Part shown: one piece after another, positions 1-9,200 of the stretch | Position numbering within the stretch: the stretch's first letter is position 1 | Layout: every line of letters begins with the position of its first letter | Assembly: GCA_963556065.3 (NCBI GenBank) | Contig: CAUVYH020000015.1 | Coordinates: forward strand, 1 to 64,000 | Length of the DNA stretch: 64,000 nt | Source of the DNA: JBAXTE01 sp963556065 | Lineage (GTDB): Bacteria; Bacteroidota; Bacteroidia; Bacteroidales; WCHB1-69 | Direction of reading: 5' to 3' | Made by a program: the position numbers and the translations under genes | Notes under the pieces: generated by a model | Told to the model about the DNA's origin: nothing | The model's input: the letters and a program-made list of their open reading frames with translations, nothing else | The model's database searches: none

Positions 1-14
1 TTTCAAAAATAATG

Positions 15-22
15 TACTTTTG
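15..22 (+). promoter_or_regulatory. -7 promoter box of the first gene
   Basis: TACTTTTG fits the Bacteroidota TAnnTTTG -7 consensus and lies 14 bases before the ATG of the lipoprotein gene at 37. The window begins too close to judge the -33 element. Confidence 0.6.
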
Positions 23-36
23 AAAAAAATTACATT

Positions 37-1209
37 ATGAATAAATCGCGAAGCACTTTTGTAGTTGCAGTTTTTCTGATACTGTTTTTAAGTTGTAAAA
101 AATATGGTGATAAAACACCCGTGATGTCTTTCTGTTATTGGAAAACTTCCTTTGAAGTCGATTCTACCGATGCTGCAAACTTAAGACAATTTGGAGTTGA
201 GCATTTATATCTCCGCCTGTTCGATGTCGATTGGGATGCCATAATCCAGAGTCCGGTTCCTATTGCAGAATGTGAAAAATCGTACAATTATCAATATTTA
301 ACGGATATCACGCCGACTATCTTTATTACGAATGCTGTTTTTGAAAACATTAAAGATGCCGATTTGGACGATTTTGCCACTAAACTGTCGGATAAAGTAA
401 TGGCATTACGAAAAGATATTTTTGAAAGCTGTCTGAATACAAATATCTCAGATTCAAAGGAATATCAAAATCTGATAAATAACGGAGATGCCGGATGGGA
501 AGCTGCAAAAAAATATCAGGATAGTGTGATGAGTATTCTTGAACCCGAATATCTCGAAAAGAATAAAGAATTGTTGATCGACTGCGACTGGACACCATCC
601 ACAAAAACCAAGTATTTCAAGTTCTTGGAGTTGCTTAAATCCAAAACAAAAGGACTCGATGTCTCTTCCACGCTTAGACTTTGGCAATATCGCGATTACA
701 AGTTGGCAGGAATTCCTCCCGTTGAACGATGCTTATTGATGTGCTACAATCTAAATGATCCACGAAAATATAAAACGGAGAATTCCATTGCGACATTAGC
801 GGATTTTAAAAAGTATATTAATCATTCCGATTATCCACTACAGCTTGACATTGCATTACCGGTTCACACATGGGCGGTCTATTTTAGAAAAGGGCAATTT
901 AAAGGGATAATAAACAGTATTTCGGTGAGTGAAATTACAAAAAACAAGGAACTTTTCGAGCCCAAGCCTGAGAATCGTTATGTCTTTTTAAAGGATACGG
1001 TCATTGGAGAAACCTATTACAGATTTGGCGATGAGCTAAGGATCGAGCAAGTGGATTTAAACACGATTAAAGGGTTTGCCCTGCAAATAAAGCAACATAT
1101 TAAAATAAACAACCGCACCCGAATTAGCTTTTTCTCTTGGGATGCACAATTTTATAACCGATTTAAAAAAGATGAATACAATCAAATCATTAATATTTTC
1201 GCTGAGTAG
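37..1209 (+). CDS. hypothetical lipoprotein
   Basis: A 390-residue protein of unknown function. The N-terminus is a lipoprotein signal: basic residues, a hydrophobic stretch (about 8-18) and a lipobox-like FLSC with the acylated cysteine at residue 20, so it should be membrane-anchored and face the periplasm or outside. The body contains DCDWT (about 188-192) and LMCYN motifs that recall barrel-type glycoside hydrolases, but this is only an impression and I assign no activity. Start: the only ATG close behind a good -7 box. Its 3' end overlaps the next gene by 38 bases in another frame, so the two are probably co-transcribed and work in the same exported process. Confidence 0.8.
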   Translation: MNKSRSTFVVAVFLILFLSCKKYGDKTPVMSFCYWKTSFEVDSTDAANLRQFGVEHLYLRLFDVDWDAIIQSPVPIAECEKSYNYQYLTDITPTIFITNAVFENIKDADLDDFATKLSDKVMALRKDIFESCLNTNISDSKEYQNLINNGDAGWEAAKKYQDSVMSILEPEYLEKNKELLIDCDWTPSTKTKYFKFLELLKSKTKGLDVSSTLRLWQYRDYKLAGIPPVERCLLMCYNLNDPRKYKTENSIATLADFKKYINHSDYPLQLDIALPVHTWAVYFRKGQFKGIINSISVSEITKNKELFEPKPENRYVFLKDTVIGETYYRFGDELRIEQVDLNTIKGFALQIKQHIKINNRTRISFFSWDAQFYNRFKKDEYNQIINIFAE

Positions 1210-3565
1210 CCTGCTTTTGATTTCCTCTCAATCGCTTCATGCGTGTACCGATTTCCCGTCAGCAGAATATATCCGTATGGGATCATTTTTCCAAATTCCT
1301 TATGGAATGAATTCGTATGTTCCATTTATCTATACTTACGATCTTTATTATTCTACAAATTCGGATCCGTTGCAAGCCGACCGGGAAATGATTTTGAAAG
1401 AATGGCAGAAAGAGGCAGGGGATTCTGTAAAGATCAAGGATATAGAAGTGATTCTTTATCAGACTACTCCAAATATGTTTTTGCTTTCGCATTATTGCCG
1501 TAAATTGAATTTCGTGTTCGAGGGAAACACATTCGTTGAATTTCTTACCAAACCTGAAAATAAGGCCTATCTTGATTATGTAGAAATTCTAAAACAGATG
1601 GAGTATGCCGAGTTTTATCTCAACGATCCTTGGCGCGAGCGCAATCGATGGGGATCGGACGACAATGTTGGAATGCAAAACAATCTGTTTTCGTTTTTTT
1701 GTAACCAATACATTGATAATTGTGAAAATCGGTTGAAGGAAAATAAAAACGAATTTTTGAACGCACGGATAAATTTCCAATTGGCAAAATTGTACTTGAA
1801 AACCGGAAGATATAACGATTGCGAAAAGGTAATCGAGCAGTATATGAGTACTAATAGCAAAGGTTTTCTTCATAATGCCATGTACCACTATTTCGGAGTT
1901 TGCAAGCTGGCGGATGGCGATACGGCACAGGCGAACCTCTATTTTGCCCGCTCCTTCAGATTGGGGAACGAGCGCAAGTTTCGCAATATGCAGTTGTACC
2001 GCACTTCTCAAGAATGGATCGAAAAATCGATACCGCTCACCGAGGATAAATCCGAAAAGGCGTTGCTTGTCGCGCTGTCAGCCATGCGCAATCCGGGACA
2101 TGCACTCAGCCAGTTGAAAAAAATTGAGCAATTTGATCTGAGCATTCCTGAATTTCTGTTTCTGATTTATCGTGAAGTCAATAAGTTCGACGACTGGATT
2201 GCTTCGCCTGTTTATGCGAATCAATCACCATCGGTTTCGGTGGGATATTGGGATGGAAATGATAAGTATATTTATGAAAATAATCTGAAAAGTGACAAAT
2301 TGTACCTGACAGAATTCATTACTTGGCTTTCGCAGGCAAAGACACCGTTTAAAAATGATTCGAGGCAATATCTGGACTTGGCTTATGTCCATTTGTGCTT
2401 GCTCAATGGCGATTTGAACGGTGCTTCCGCATGTTTCAATAATTTGGATATCAAAAAGGAGGATAAATATTACAGGCAGTACCTTGCCGAAAAGATTTAC
2501 CTCAAAATCATGAGTCCCGATTTTAGCAGTAATGCCGGTCTCAACTCGATTTGCCAGCTGATGAAGGAACTCGAAGATGGGGCGCGACACAATCTGCTTC
2601 AGGCAAAAATGCTTTCCACGTTGAATCAGATTCTGGCTTATCGGATGAATCAAACCAACCGAAAATCTTATGTCGGTTTAATCCGTCTGAAAAGTAATGT
2701 TTATGCCAGCATGAATGAATATAGCTACTTTTCGATTGGCAAATCAGAGAATTACAATCTTATAAGCTGGTACGACGAAAATAATTCGGCTGAGGATGTT
2801 GATACGTTGATTGCGCTTACGCAAAACAAAAACAAGCAGTTTTTTCAAACCTTTTTCACCGATAGTATTTTAGGGACAACCGATTTATACCGCGATTTGA
2901 AAGGGACGATTGCATTTCGCAACGGGAACTTAAAGCTGGCCAATAAGGTATTTCATCAGATGGATTCGACTTACTGGGATCGGGAGTATTTTAAAAACTG
3001 TTTTAGAGAAAATCCATTTGTGCCAAAATACTGGCCGCAGAAAAAAAAGTCTGACTATCGGTTCAGCAAAGCGGAATTTACCGATCAGATGCTGTCGCTG
3101 GTGCAACAAACCAACTCGACAAACCCAGAGCAAGCCGTTGAAGCATGGTTGAAACTGGGCCACGGGTATTATAATTCCACCTATTGGGGCAATGCCTGGA
3201 TGATGAGCGTCTATTCTTGGTCAACTTATATTCCGCAATATTCGGATAAAACTCCTATGCCCGATTATCTCAAAGCATATTATAATTGCGATTACGCACG
3301 CAATTGTTACTTGAATGCGTTGAAGTTGGCTAAGAATATCGAATTCAAAGCCATCGTCTCGTTTATGTTGCATGCTTGCGATATGAATAAGGCGATAGCC
3401 GACTACGAGATGTTGGACTACGATAAACGCCCGGAAAAATTGGAATATAAAACCCAATGGCTCAATAACTTTAGACAGTATAAAGGTACGGTCGTGTTTC
3501 AGGAATACCTTTCCAATTGTTCCTATTTGAACGAGTATATGAAAAAAGGGTATCTGGAATTTTAA
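1172..3565 (+). CDS. exported helical-repeat protein, function unknown
   Basis: A 797-residue protein. I use the ATG at 1172 rather than the in-frame one at 1142, because only from 1172 does the product begin with a clean signal peptide (MNTIKSLIFSLSSLLLISSQ, cleavage near HA/CTD). The rest is rich in Tyr, Asn and Leu, with helical pairs that look like TPR or SEL1-type repeats, for example around residues 200-270 (LAKLYLKTGRYNDCEKVIEQ). No catalytic motif is evident. Overlap with the preceding lipoprotein gene suggests translational coupling. A role as a scaffold or partner of that lipoprotein is inference only. Confidence 0.75.
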   Translation: MNTIKSLIFSLSSLLLISSQSLHACTDFPSAEYIRMGSFFQIPYGMNSYVPFIYTYDLYYSTNSDPLQADREMILKEWQKEAGDSVKIKDIEVILYQTTPNMFLLSHYCRKLNFVFEGNTFVEFLTKPENKAYLDYVEILKQMEYAEFYLNDPWRERNRWGSDDNVGMQNNLFSFFCNQYIDNCENRLKENKNEFLNARINFQLAKLYLKTGRYNDCEKVIEQYMSTNSKGFLHNAMYHYFGVCKLADGDTAQANLYFARSFRLGNERKFRNMQLYRTSQEWIEKSIPLTEDKSEKALLVALSAMRNPGHALSQLKKIEQFDLSIPEFLFLIYREVNKFDDWIASPVYANQSPSVSVGYWDGNDKYIYENNLKSDKLYLTEFITWLSQAKTPFKNDSRQYLDLAYVHLCLLNGDLNGASACFNNLDIKKEDKYYRQYLAEKIYLKIMSPDFSSNAGLNSICQLMKELEDGARHNLLQAKMLSTLNQILAYRMNQTNRKSYVGLIRLKSNVYASMNEYSYFSIGKSENYNLISWYDENNSAEDVDTLIALTQNKNKQFFQTFFTDSILGTTDLYRDLKGTIAFRNGNLKLANKVFHQMDSTYWDREYFKNCFRENPFVPKYWPQKKKSDYRFSKAEFTDQMLSLVQQTNSTNPEQAVEAWLKLGHGYYNSTYWGNAWMMSVYSWSTYIPQYSDKTPMPDYLKAYYNCDYARNCYLNALKLAKNIEFKAIVSFMLHACDMNKAIADYEMLDYDKRPEKLEYKTQWLNNFRQYKGTVVFQEYLSNCSYLNEYMKKGYLEF

Positions 3566-3685
3566 GATTGATTTTTTGTTTTAGACTTGTTTATACTGTA
3601 ATCATGTCGAAAAAAATCAAAAAGGAAAATATTTTGAATCTTGTTGTAAAATTCCGATATTTGAACTTGTTTTAAGTTTAATCGA

Positions 3686-5086
3686 ATGAAAAATAAAAAG
3701 TACTTTATATTTACTGCATTAGCTACAATCTGTTTCGTGTCTTGTTCTTCCAAGGTGAAGAAAACCGATTTGCCCATCGAAAAGGGAAAAATTATTGAAA
3801 ACTTCGTCTGCAAGCAGGATCCGTCAACCAGTTATGCCTTGTATCTGCCCTCGAATTATGATTCGGCGGTAAAATATCCCTTGATTGTTGCCTTCGATTC
3901 GCATGGCGATGGACTTAAACCGGTCACCCTTTTTAAGGAACAAGCCGAAAAGTACGGGTATATCGTGGTGGGCTCCAATAATTCCAAAAACGGGCAGTCG
4001 TGGGACAATACCAACATCATTTACAACCTGATGATTACCGATATCAAGGTGCGATTCTCGATTAACGAGTCCCGGATTTATACCGCCGGTTTTTCGGGCG
4101 GGTCGAGAGTGGCCAGTTCCATTGCAATCCTGAATGGAGGTATTGCTGGAGTGGTCGGTTTTTCAGCCGGGTTCCCAAATCTGAATCAACCGATTTCCAC
4201 TAAATTCGATTATCTGGGCATCGTGGGGAGCTCCGATTTTAATTACAACGAGATGAGTCAGTTGGATAAGGAACTTCAGGCAAACGGCTTTAATCATTAC
4301 CTGCTCGTCTTTAACGGCAAGCACGAATGGCCTCAACCGGAAGTGATTCCCGACATGTTTTACTGGCTGGAGTTTTCTGCTTATCGGAATAAATTAGCAA
4401 CTCCAAACAACAAGGTGATTGCTGATTTTGAGAAGAAATGCCAGACCGAAATCGACCTTTGCAAGACGAAAAACGATGTCTTTGGCGAATATCAGCTGGA
4501 GTTGAAATTAATCGGTTTTTTAAACGGGGTTTCCGATGTTGAAAAGTACAAAAACAGACTTGCAGAACTGGAAAAATTGCCGGCGATTCAAACCGAACTC
4601 AAGCTGGTAGCAGCCGAAGCCAGCAAGGAACAATCGCTTCAGCAATCCTACCAGAAAGCCATGACGGAAAAAAATCCGGCGTGGTGGAAAGCGGAAGTTG
4701 CCCGGATCAATTCAGTTATCAGCAAGAACAAAGATCATCGCGAAGCTTTTTTTTACAAAAGGGTTTTAAGTTACTTGAGCATTAGCGGTTACTCGTATTC
4801 AAACAGTGCGTTGAGGTCGGGGCAACTCGAACAGGCACAGCGTTTTATCACAATTTACATGTTGGTGGATCCTGAGAATACCGATCCGCTCTATTTTCAG
4901 GCGCAGCTTTTCGCGATGAAAAACGACCCTGCAAACGCCTTGAAATCGCTGGATAAAGCCATTGATTTAGGTTTCAACGATACCGGAAAACTCCAAAGCG
5001 ATACCATTTTCTCAAAACTCCGTTCGTTGCCGGAATATCAAAAACTGATCGATAAAATAGGAGCCAAGGTCAAAGAAGGGAAGTGA
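3686..5086 (+). CDS. lipoprotein with alpha/beta-hydrolase (esterase-like) domain and C-terminal TPR-like region
   Basis: 466 residues. A signal sequence ending in a lipobox-like FVSC suggests a lipoprotein. Residues about 35-230 look like an alpha/beta hydrolase of the polyhydroxybutyrate-depolymerase/dienelactone hydrolase kind: YALYLPSNYD, a nucleophile elbow GFSGGS with the candidate serine at residue 137, and a candidate histidine at 213 in GKHEWP. The remainder is helical and ends with TPR-like motifs (DPENTDPLYFQAQLFAMKND). Substrate unknown; secreted carbohydrate or ester hydrolysis is plausible. It is separated from the upstream gene by 120 bases and followed at once by a strong hairpin. 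Confidence 0.75.
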   Translation: MKNKKYFIFTALATICFVSCSSKVKKTDLPIEKGKIIENFVCKQDPSTSYALYLPSNYDSAVKYPLIVAFDSHGDGLKPVTLFKEQAEKYGYIVVGSNNSKNGQSWDNTNIIYNLMITDIKVRFSINESRIYTAGFSGGSRVASSIAILNGGIAGVVGFSAGFPNLNQPISTKFDYLGIVGSSDFNYNEMSQLDKELQANGFNHYLLVFNGKHEWPQPEVIPDMFYWLEFSAYRNKLATPNNKVIADFEKKCQTEIDLCKTKNDVFGEYQLELKLIGFLNGVSDVEKYKNRLAELEKLPAIQTELKLVAAEASKEQSLQQSYQKAMTEKNPAWWKAEVARINSVISKNKDHREAFFYKRVLSYLSISGYSYSNSALRSGQLEQAQRFITIYMLVDPENTDPLYFQAQLFAMKNDPANALKSLDKAIDLGFNDTGKLQSDTIFSKLRSLPEYQKLIDKIGAKVKEGK

Positions 5087-5090
5087 TAAT

Positions 5091-5129
5091 GCACGACTGT
5101 GCGAAGTTTTAAACTTCGCACAGTCGTGT
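5091..5129. terminator. long perfect hairpin between convergent genes
   Basis: Arms 5092-5109 and 5111-5128 are exact reverse complements (18 bp) containing GTGCGAAGTTT / AAACTTCGCAC. It sits between convergent genes (stops at 5086 and 5144), so it probably terminates both, although no T-tract follows. The same GTGCGAAG core recurs at 60922, 62541 and 63951. Confidence 0.7.
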
Positions 5130-5143
5130 ACTTCCAAACAAAA

Positions 5144-6052
5144 TTATTTCCACAACGGCGAAGGATAAATCTTCTCGTTGTGAAGTTGGGCAAGCTTCTC
5201 CACCACGGTTTTCCGGTCTTCCTGATAGGTGACTCCGAACCATTGGGCGGTGGTGTCAAGGATTTTCGCGGAAACTTTTTGCTCATGAATCAGTTCGTTG
5301 ACCACCGTGGGAATGTAAAACTCCGCTTTAATATTGTCGCTTTGGGTTTGGATGAAATGGGTGAACATCCGGTTAAGGTGTTCGAAAATGGAAGGGGTAA
5401 ATCCCCAGAAGTTCATCGAAACCGGTGTGTTTTCTGCCAGAACGATTACATTGTTAGCGTTGTCGAAAGCCTCGATCTGGTTGTTTTTGCGCTCGAGTTG
5501 GGTGTGTTCAACCACGTCGGTGAGCTCGTTATCGGTATTTGCACTGCAAACTCCACGCGATACATAGCCGTTTTCGGACAACGTGTTGCCCAATCGATAG
5601 CCGACCATCGAATAATGAGTGGTGTCATCGGAAGGCAGTTGGGTTAAAAATTGAGCCATCGAAACAAAGGCATCGGCACCATAAAAGTCATCCCCATTAA
5701 TCACGGCAAAGGGAGCGGCCACTTTTTCGGCGGTCATCAGTATGGCATGACCGGTTCCCCAGGGTTTTTGCCGTTCCGGGTTGATGGTGACCCCTTCCGG
5801 GACATATTCCAATTCCTGCAACACGTAATCGACGGCAATTTTACCCGAATATTTGTCGGCAATAGCTTCTTTAAAATCGGTTTCAATGCTTTTGCGAATC
5901 ACAAAGACCACTTTGTCAAAACCTGCATTCATGGCGTCATATACAGAATAATCGATGATGGTTTCCCCGTTCGGACCCAATTTGTCAATCTGTTTCAATC
6001 CGCCGTAGCGACTTCCCATTCCTGCTGCTAATATTACTAAAGTTGGTTTCAT
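5144..6052 (-). CDS. NDP-sugar pyrophosphorylase-like nucleotidyltransferase
   Basis: 302 residues, a cytoplasmic nucleotidyltransferase of the GalU/RfbA-like fold. The N-terminus has the signature LAAGMGSRYGGLKQ (residues 8-21) followed by the acceptor-side GPNGETIIDY, which bind NTP and sugar phosphate. Further motifs: GTGHAILMT (about 98-106) and NGDDFYGADAF (about 119-129, metal-binding Asp). Likely reaction: sugar-1-phosphate plus NTP to NDP-sugar plus pyrophosphate; the sugar cannot be fixed from sequence, although UTP-glucose-1-phosphate uridylyltransferase-like is the nearest description. It is divergent from a FucP-family sugar permease, which fits joint sugar uptake and activation. 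Length is normal for the family. Confidence 0.8.
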   Translation of the reverse strand: MKPTLVILAAGMGSRYGGLKQIDKLGPNGETIIDYSVYDAMNAGFDKVVFVIRKSIETDFKEAIADKYSGKIAVDYVLQELEYVPEGVTINPERQKPWGTGHAILMTAEKVAAPFAVINGDDFYGADAFVSMAQFLTQLPSDDTTHYSMVGYRLGNTLSENGYVSRGVCSANTDNELTDVVEHTQLERKNNQIEAFDNANNVIVLAENTPVSMNFWGFTPSIFEHLNRMFTHFIQTQSDNIKAEFYIPTVVNELIHEQKVSAKILDTTAQWFGVTYQEDRKTVVEKLAQLHNEKIYPSPLWK

Positions 6053-6090
6053 ATCTTTTATTGAATTTCTTTGTGTATAAACAATTCGTG

Positions 6091-6098
6091 CAAAATTA
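6091..6098 (-). promoter_or_regulatory. -7 promoter box of the nucleotidyltransferase gene
   Basis: On the minus strand this reads TAATTTTG, a full match to TAnnTTTG, 39 bases upstream of the ATG at 6052. A TTG lies near the expected -33 position (minus strand, 6117-6119). Confidence 0.5.
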
Positions 6099-6147
6099 CA
6101 TAATAATTTCTAATTTCAATAATTCGGTAATATTTCGTAATACGCTA

Positions 6148-6198
6148 ATTATCAGTGCTTTGTCATTCCGAGCTAAAGCGAGTAATCTAACTGATAAT
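6148..6198. repeat. REP-like hairpin in a divergent promoter region
   Basis: Outer arms ATTATCAGT (6148-6156) and ACTGATAAT (6190-6198) are exact inverted repeats. They enclose GCTTT / AAAGC and the phrase TGTCATTCCGAGC..AAAGCGAG, which resembles a short dispersed intergenic motif I know from Bacteroidota genomes (memory, not a search). It lies between the divergent nucleotidyltransferase and sugar permease genes. Confidence 0.5.
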
Positions 6199-6297
6199 CA
6201 ATTGGTTACAATTTAAATATTCATGAAATGGAATATTTACCAAAGTATTGTAATTTATATTTCAGGAAAAATTACTACCTTAGCCCCCAAAAAATAT

Positions 6298-7641
6298 ATG
6301 AAACCACAAACGTCCCCTGCAAAGGGGTATCTGTTCTCCTTAATCGTATTAGGAATTTTATACTTTATTTTTGGTTTTGCCACCTGGATTAACGGGGTGT
6401 TGATTCCCTTTTTAAAGACTGCTTGCCAGTTGAGCGACTTTACGGCTTATTTTGTGACTTTTGCCTTTTATATTTCCTATTTTGTGATGGCTATTCCTTC
6501 GTCATTCATCTTGAAAAAGATTGGATTCCGAAATGGGATGAGTTTGGGGTTGTTGGTGATGGCAATCGGTTCGATCCTGTTTATTCCTGCGGCATACAGC
6601 CGTTCATATATGGTTTTCCTTAGCGGTTTGTTCGTTATGGGAACCGGTTTGGCATTGTTGCAAACCGCGGTAAATCCCTATGTAACCATTATCGGTCCCA
6701 TCGAAAGTGCCGCAAAACGCATTAGCATCATGGGGATCTGCAACAAGGTAGCCGGCGTGCTGGCTCCAATTATACTGGCTTCGTTGGTATTGCACGATGC
6801 CGAAACCATTACCACTCAGTTACAGACCATTACCGATGCTGCCCAAAAGGCAGACTTGCTGAATTTACTGGCACAACGGCTGGTGCTCCCGTATTCCCTG
6901 ATGGCAGTGCTGTTATTTGCATTGGCACTGCTGGTGCGTTTGGCCCATTTACCCGAAATTGCCACAGATGAAACGGCGGAAGAGTATGGCGAACAACATG
7001 CTCATAAATCGTTGTGGAGCTACCCTCAATTGTGGTTTGGAGTGATTGCCCTGTTCTTTTATGTGGGCGTGGAAGTGATTGCCGGAGATACGATTATCCG
7101 TTACGGGCAGTCGCTGGGCATTGCCATGGAATCTGCAAAATACTTTACCTCGTTGACGTTAATTGCCATGGTGGTGGGCTATTTTGTCGGAATAGCCCTG
7201 ATACCAAGGATTATCAGCCAACGTACGGCACTTATTTGTTGCGCTTTGCTGGGAATGTTCTTTACCCTGATGGCTGTCTTTTCTCCGTCAGGAGCTCAGT
7301 TTTCCTTTAATTTCATCGATTTGACCACTTTTACAGGAATCGTGATTACCATTCCAAATACGGTAATGTACATTGCCTTGTTAGGCATAGCTAACTCGCT
7401 GATGTGGCCTGCAATATGGCCGTTGGCTTTGGATGGTGTGGGGAAATATATCAAATTAGGCTCGGCATTGCTCATTATGGCGATTGCCGGTGGAGCCGTA
7501 ATGCCGCTGGTTTATGGACGATTGGCCGCTGCTCCCGGAATCGGAACTCAAAATGCCTATCTTGTGGCGATTCCTTGTTATTTAATTATTTTGGCTTTTG
7601 CAATCTTGGCACCACGGCTGAAAAAGTTTTCTCAGAGATAA
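6298..7641 (+). CDS. FucP-family sugar:H+ symporter (MFS)
   Basis: 447 residues. A 12-helix major facilitator of the L-fucose / glucose-galactose permease family, which imports monosaccharides with protons across the inner membrane. Family signs: FGFATWINGVLIPFLKTAC (about 22-40), LLQTAVNPYVTIIGP (about 120-134) and LFFYVGVEVIAGDTI (about 250-264). I use the ATG at 6298, not the ORF-extending one at 6223: the product then begins directly with a short cytoplasmic tail before helix 1, and a near-consensus -7 box (TACCTTAG, 6276-6283) lies just upstream. The substrate cannot be told from sequence; fucose, glucose or galactose are all possible. Confidence 0.85.
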   Translation: MKPQTSPAKGYLFSLIVLGILYFIFGFATWINGVLIPFLKTACQLSDFTAYFVTFAFYISYFVMAIPSSFILKKIGFRNGMSLGLLVMAIGSILFIPAAYSRSYMVFLSGLFVMGTGLALLQTAVNPYVTIIGPIESAAKRISIMGICNKVAGVLAPIILASLVLHDAETITTQLQTITDAAQKADLLNLLAQRLVLPYSLMAVLLFALALLVRLAHLPEIATDETAEEYGEQHAHKSLWSYPQLWFGVIALFFYVGVEVIAGDTIIRYGQSLGIAMESAKYFTSLTLIAMVVGYFVGIALIPRIISQRTALICCALLGMFFTLMAVFSPSGAQFSFNFIDLTTFTGIVITIPNTVMYIALLGIANSLMWPAIWPLALDGVGKYIKLGSALLIMAIAGGAVMPLVYGRLAAAPGIGTQNAYLVAIPCYLIILAFAILAPRLKKFSQR

Positions 7642-7817
7642 GAGTAACCTATTTATTTTATTCGTTGAACTGGTTTACAGGAAATTGATGTGGACAATAT
7701 CAGAATTGTGCATAAAACGGATCATCCAGTTTTGTTTACAACCACTTTTCGATACTTTTCCAAATGGGCTTATTTCATCGAATTTAGGTTCCTGAATTAT
7801 CTTTTATCCGAAAGTGA

Positions 7818-7844
7818 TTTGAGTAAGAAAAATTATTACTTTTG
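7818..7844 (+). promoter_or_regulatory. ribBA promoter
   Basis: TTTG at 7818-7821 and TACTTTTG at 7837-7844 (perfect -7 box), spacing 15, somewhat short of the usual 19. The predicted leader is about 15 bases, too short for an FMN riboswitch. Confidence 0.5.
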
Positions 7845-7865
7845 CACCATAAAATATTTAAGCAA

Positions 7866-9080
7866 ATGGATATCAGGATAAACACCATAGAAGAGGCCAT
7901 AGAAGAGTTGAAAGCAGGGAAGCTGATCATTGTTGTCGATGATGAGGATCGTGAAAATGAAGGTGATTTTATAACAGCATCTCAAAATGTTACTCCCGAA
8001 ATTATTAATTTCATGTCGAAAAATGGGCGTGGACTTATTTGCGCTCCGATTTCAGAGGAAATTGCCGACCGTTTGAAACTAAATCTCATGGTTGAAAATA
8101 ATACCGTATTACATGAAACTCCGTTTACTGTTTCCGTTGATTTATTAGGACACGGGTGTACTACAGGCATCTCGGCTTTTGATAGAGCTAAGACTATTCA
8201 GGCCATTCTAAATCCGGAAACAAAGCCCGAAGACTTAGGCCGTCCGGGACATATTTTTCCGTTACGTGCCAAGAATGGGGGCGTTCTACGCAGAACCGGT
8301 CATACCGAAGCTACTGTGGATTTAGCTCGACTAGCCGGAATGCAGCCTGCAGGTGTATTGGTGGAAATCATGAATGATGATGGAACTATGGCTCGTTTAC
8401 CTCAATTGATGGTGATTGCGGAAAAATTCAACTTGAAAATTGTTACCATCAAAGACTTGATTGCTTATCGCAAACGCACCGAAAAATTGGTGGTTCGTGA
8501 GCAGAGCGTATCATTACCTACCGAATGGGGTAACTTTGAACTTATTGCCTATCGCCAGTTGGATAACGATATGGTACATCTTGCCCTTAAAAAAGGAGAT
8601 TGGAATGCTAACGAACCTGTTCTTACCCGTGTACATTCATCGTGTGTTACCGGTGACATTTTTGGTTCCTGCAAGTGCGACTGCGGCGCTCAGCTCCACA
8701 AGGCCATGCAAATGGTGGAAAAAGAAGGAAAAGGACTTGTTTTATATATGAATCAGGAGGGGAGAGGCATCGGTTTGATTAATAAACTGAAAGCTTATCA
8801 TCTTCAGGAATTGGGACGAGATACGGTGGAAGCAAATGTGGAACTCGGTTTTAAACCCGACGAGCGCGATTATGGCATTGGTGCTCAAATTCTTTTTGAT
8901 TTGAATGCCACGAATATCAGGTTAATGACAAATAACAACACTAAGCGTGTCGGACTTGCCGGCTATGGTATTGAAATTCATGAATTGGTTCCGTTAATAA
9001 TTGATCCCAATCCTCATAATTTTAAATATTTGAAAACCAAAGAGGTAAAGATGGGACATGACCTACACTTAAATCTATAG
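7866..9080 (+). CDS. ribBA: bifunctional 3,4-dihydroxy-2-butanone-4-phosphate synthase / GTP cyclohydrolase II
   Basis: 404 residues, cytoplasmic, catalysing the two entry reactions of riboflavin synthesis. N-terminal RibB half: DDEDRENEGDF at residues 25-35 (metal and ribulose-5-phosphate site) and GHTEATVDLARLAG. C-terminal RibA half: zinc ligands C260, C271 and C273 in HSSC...CKCDC, then MNQEGRGIGL and the terminal RLMTNNNTKR. All key residues are present in both halves. The start is the ATG at 7866, since the upstream in-frame codons lie within the promoter. No other riboflavin genes are nearby, so the pathway is scattered. Monocistronic, ending before a hairpin shared with the convergent rlmD. 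Confidence 0.97.
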   Translation: MDIRINTIEEAIEELKAGKLIIVVDDEDRENEGDFITASQNVTPEIINFMSKNGRGLICAPISEEIADRLKLNLMVENNTVLHETPFTVSVDLLGHGCTTGISAFDRAKTIQAILNPETKPEDLGRPGHIFPLRAKNGGVLRRTGHTEATVDLARLAGMQPAGVLVEIMNDDGTMARLPQLMVIAEKFNLKIVTIKDLIAYRKRTEKLVVREQSVSLPTEWGNFELIAYRQLDNDMVHLALKKGDWNANEPVLTRVHSSCVTGDIFGSCKCDCGAQLHKAMQMVEKEGKGLVLYMNQEGRGIGLINKLKAYHLQELGRDTVEANVELGFKPDERDYGIGAQILFDLNATNIRLMTNNNTKRVGLAGYGIEIHELVPLIIDPNPHNFKYLKTKEVKMGHDLHLNL

Positions 9081-9139
9081 TGCGACACTGAATGATAAAC
9101 AATCTTGGATGTTGACAATTTTGTTTTTCGGAAAAAACG

Positions 9140-9179
9140 CAAAGCGTACTTGTTGAATATGATTCATGAGTACGCTTTG
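9140..9179. terminator. bidirectional hairpin between ribBA and rlmD
   Basis: Arms CAAAGCGTACT (9140-9150) and AGTACGCTTTG (9169-9179) are perfect reverse complements, located between the two convergent stop codons (9080 and 9201). Confidence 0.7.
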
Positions 9180-9200
9180 TCTGCTTTAAAACTTTCGGCT

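Noticed and set aside
5099..5647. 182-codon plus-strand frame opposite the nucleotidyltransferase
   Set aside because: It is antisense to a well supported gene with family motifs, starts inside the hairpin, and has no recognisable domain.
7642..7865. FMN riboswitch upstream of ribBA
   Set aside because: The promoter box lies about 20 bases before the start, leaving no room for the aptamer, and I see none of its conserved stems in the 223-base gap.
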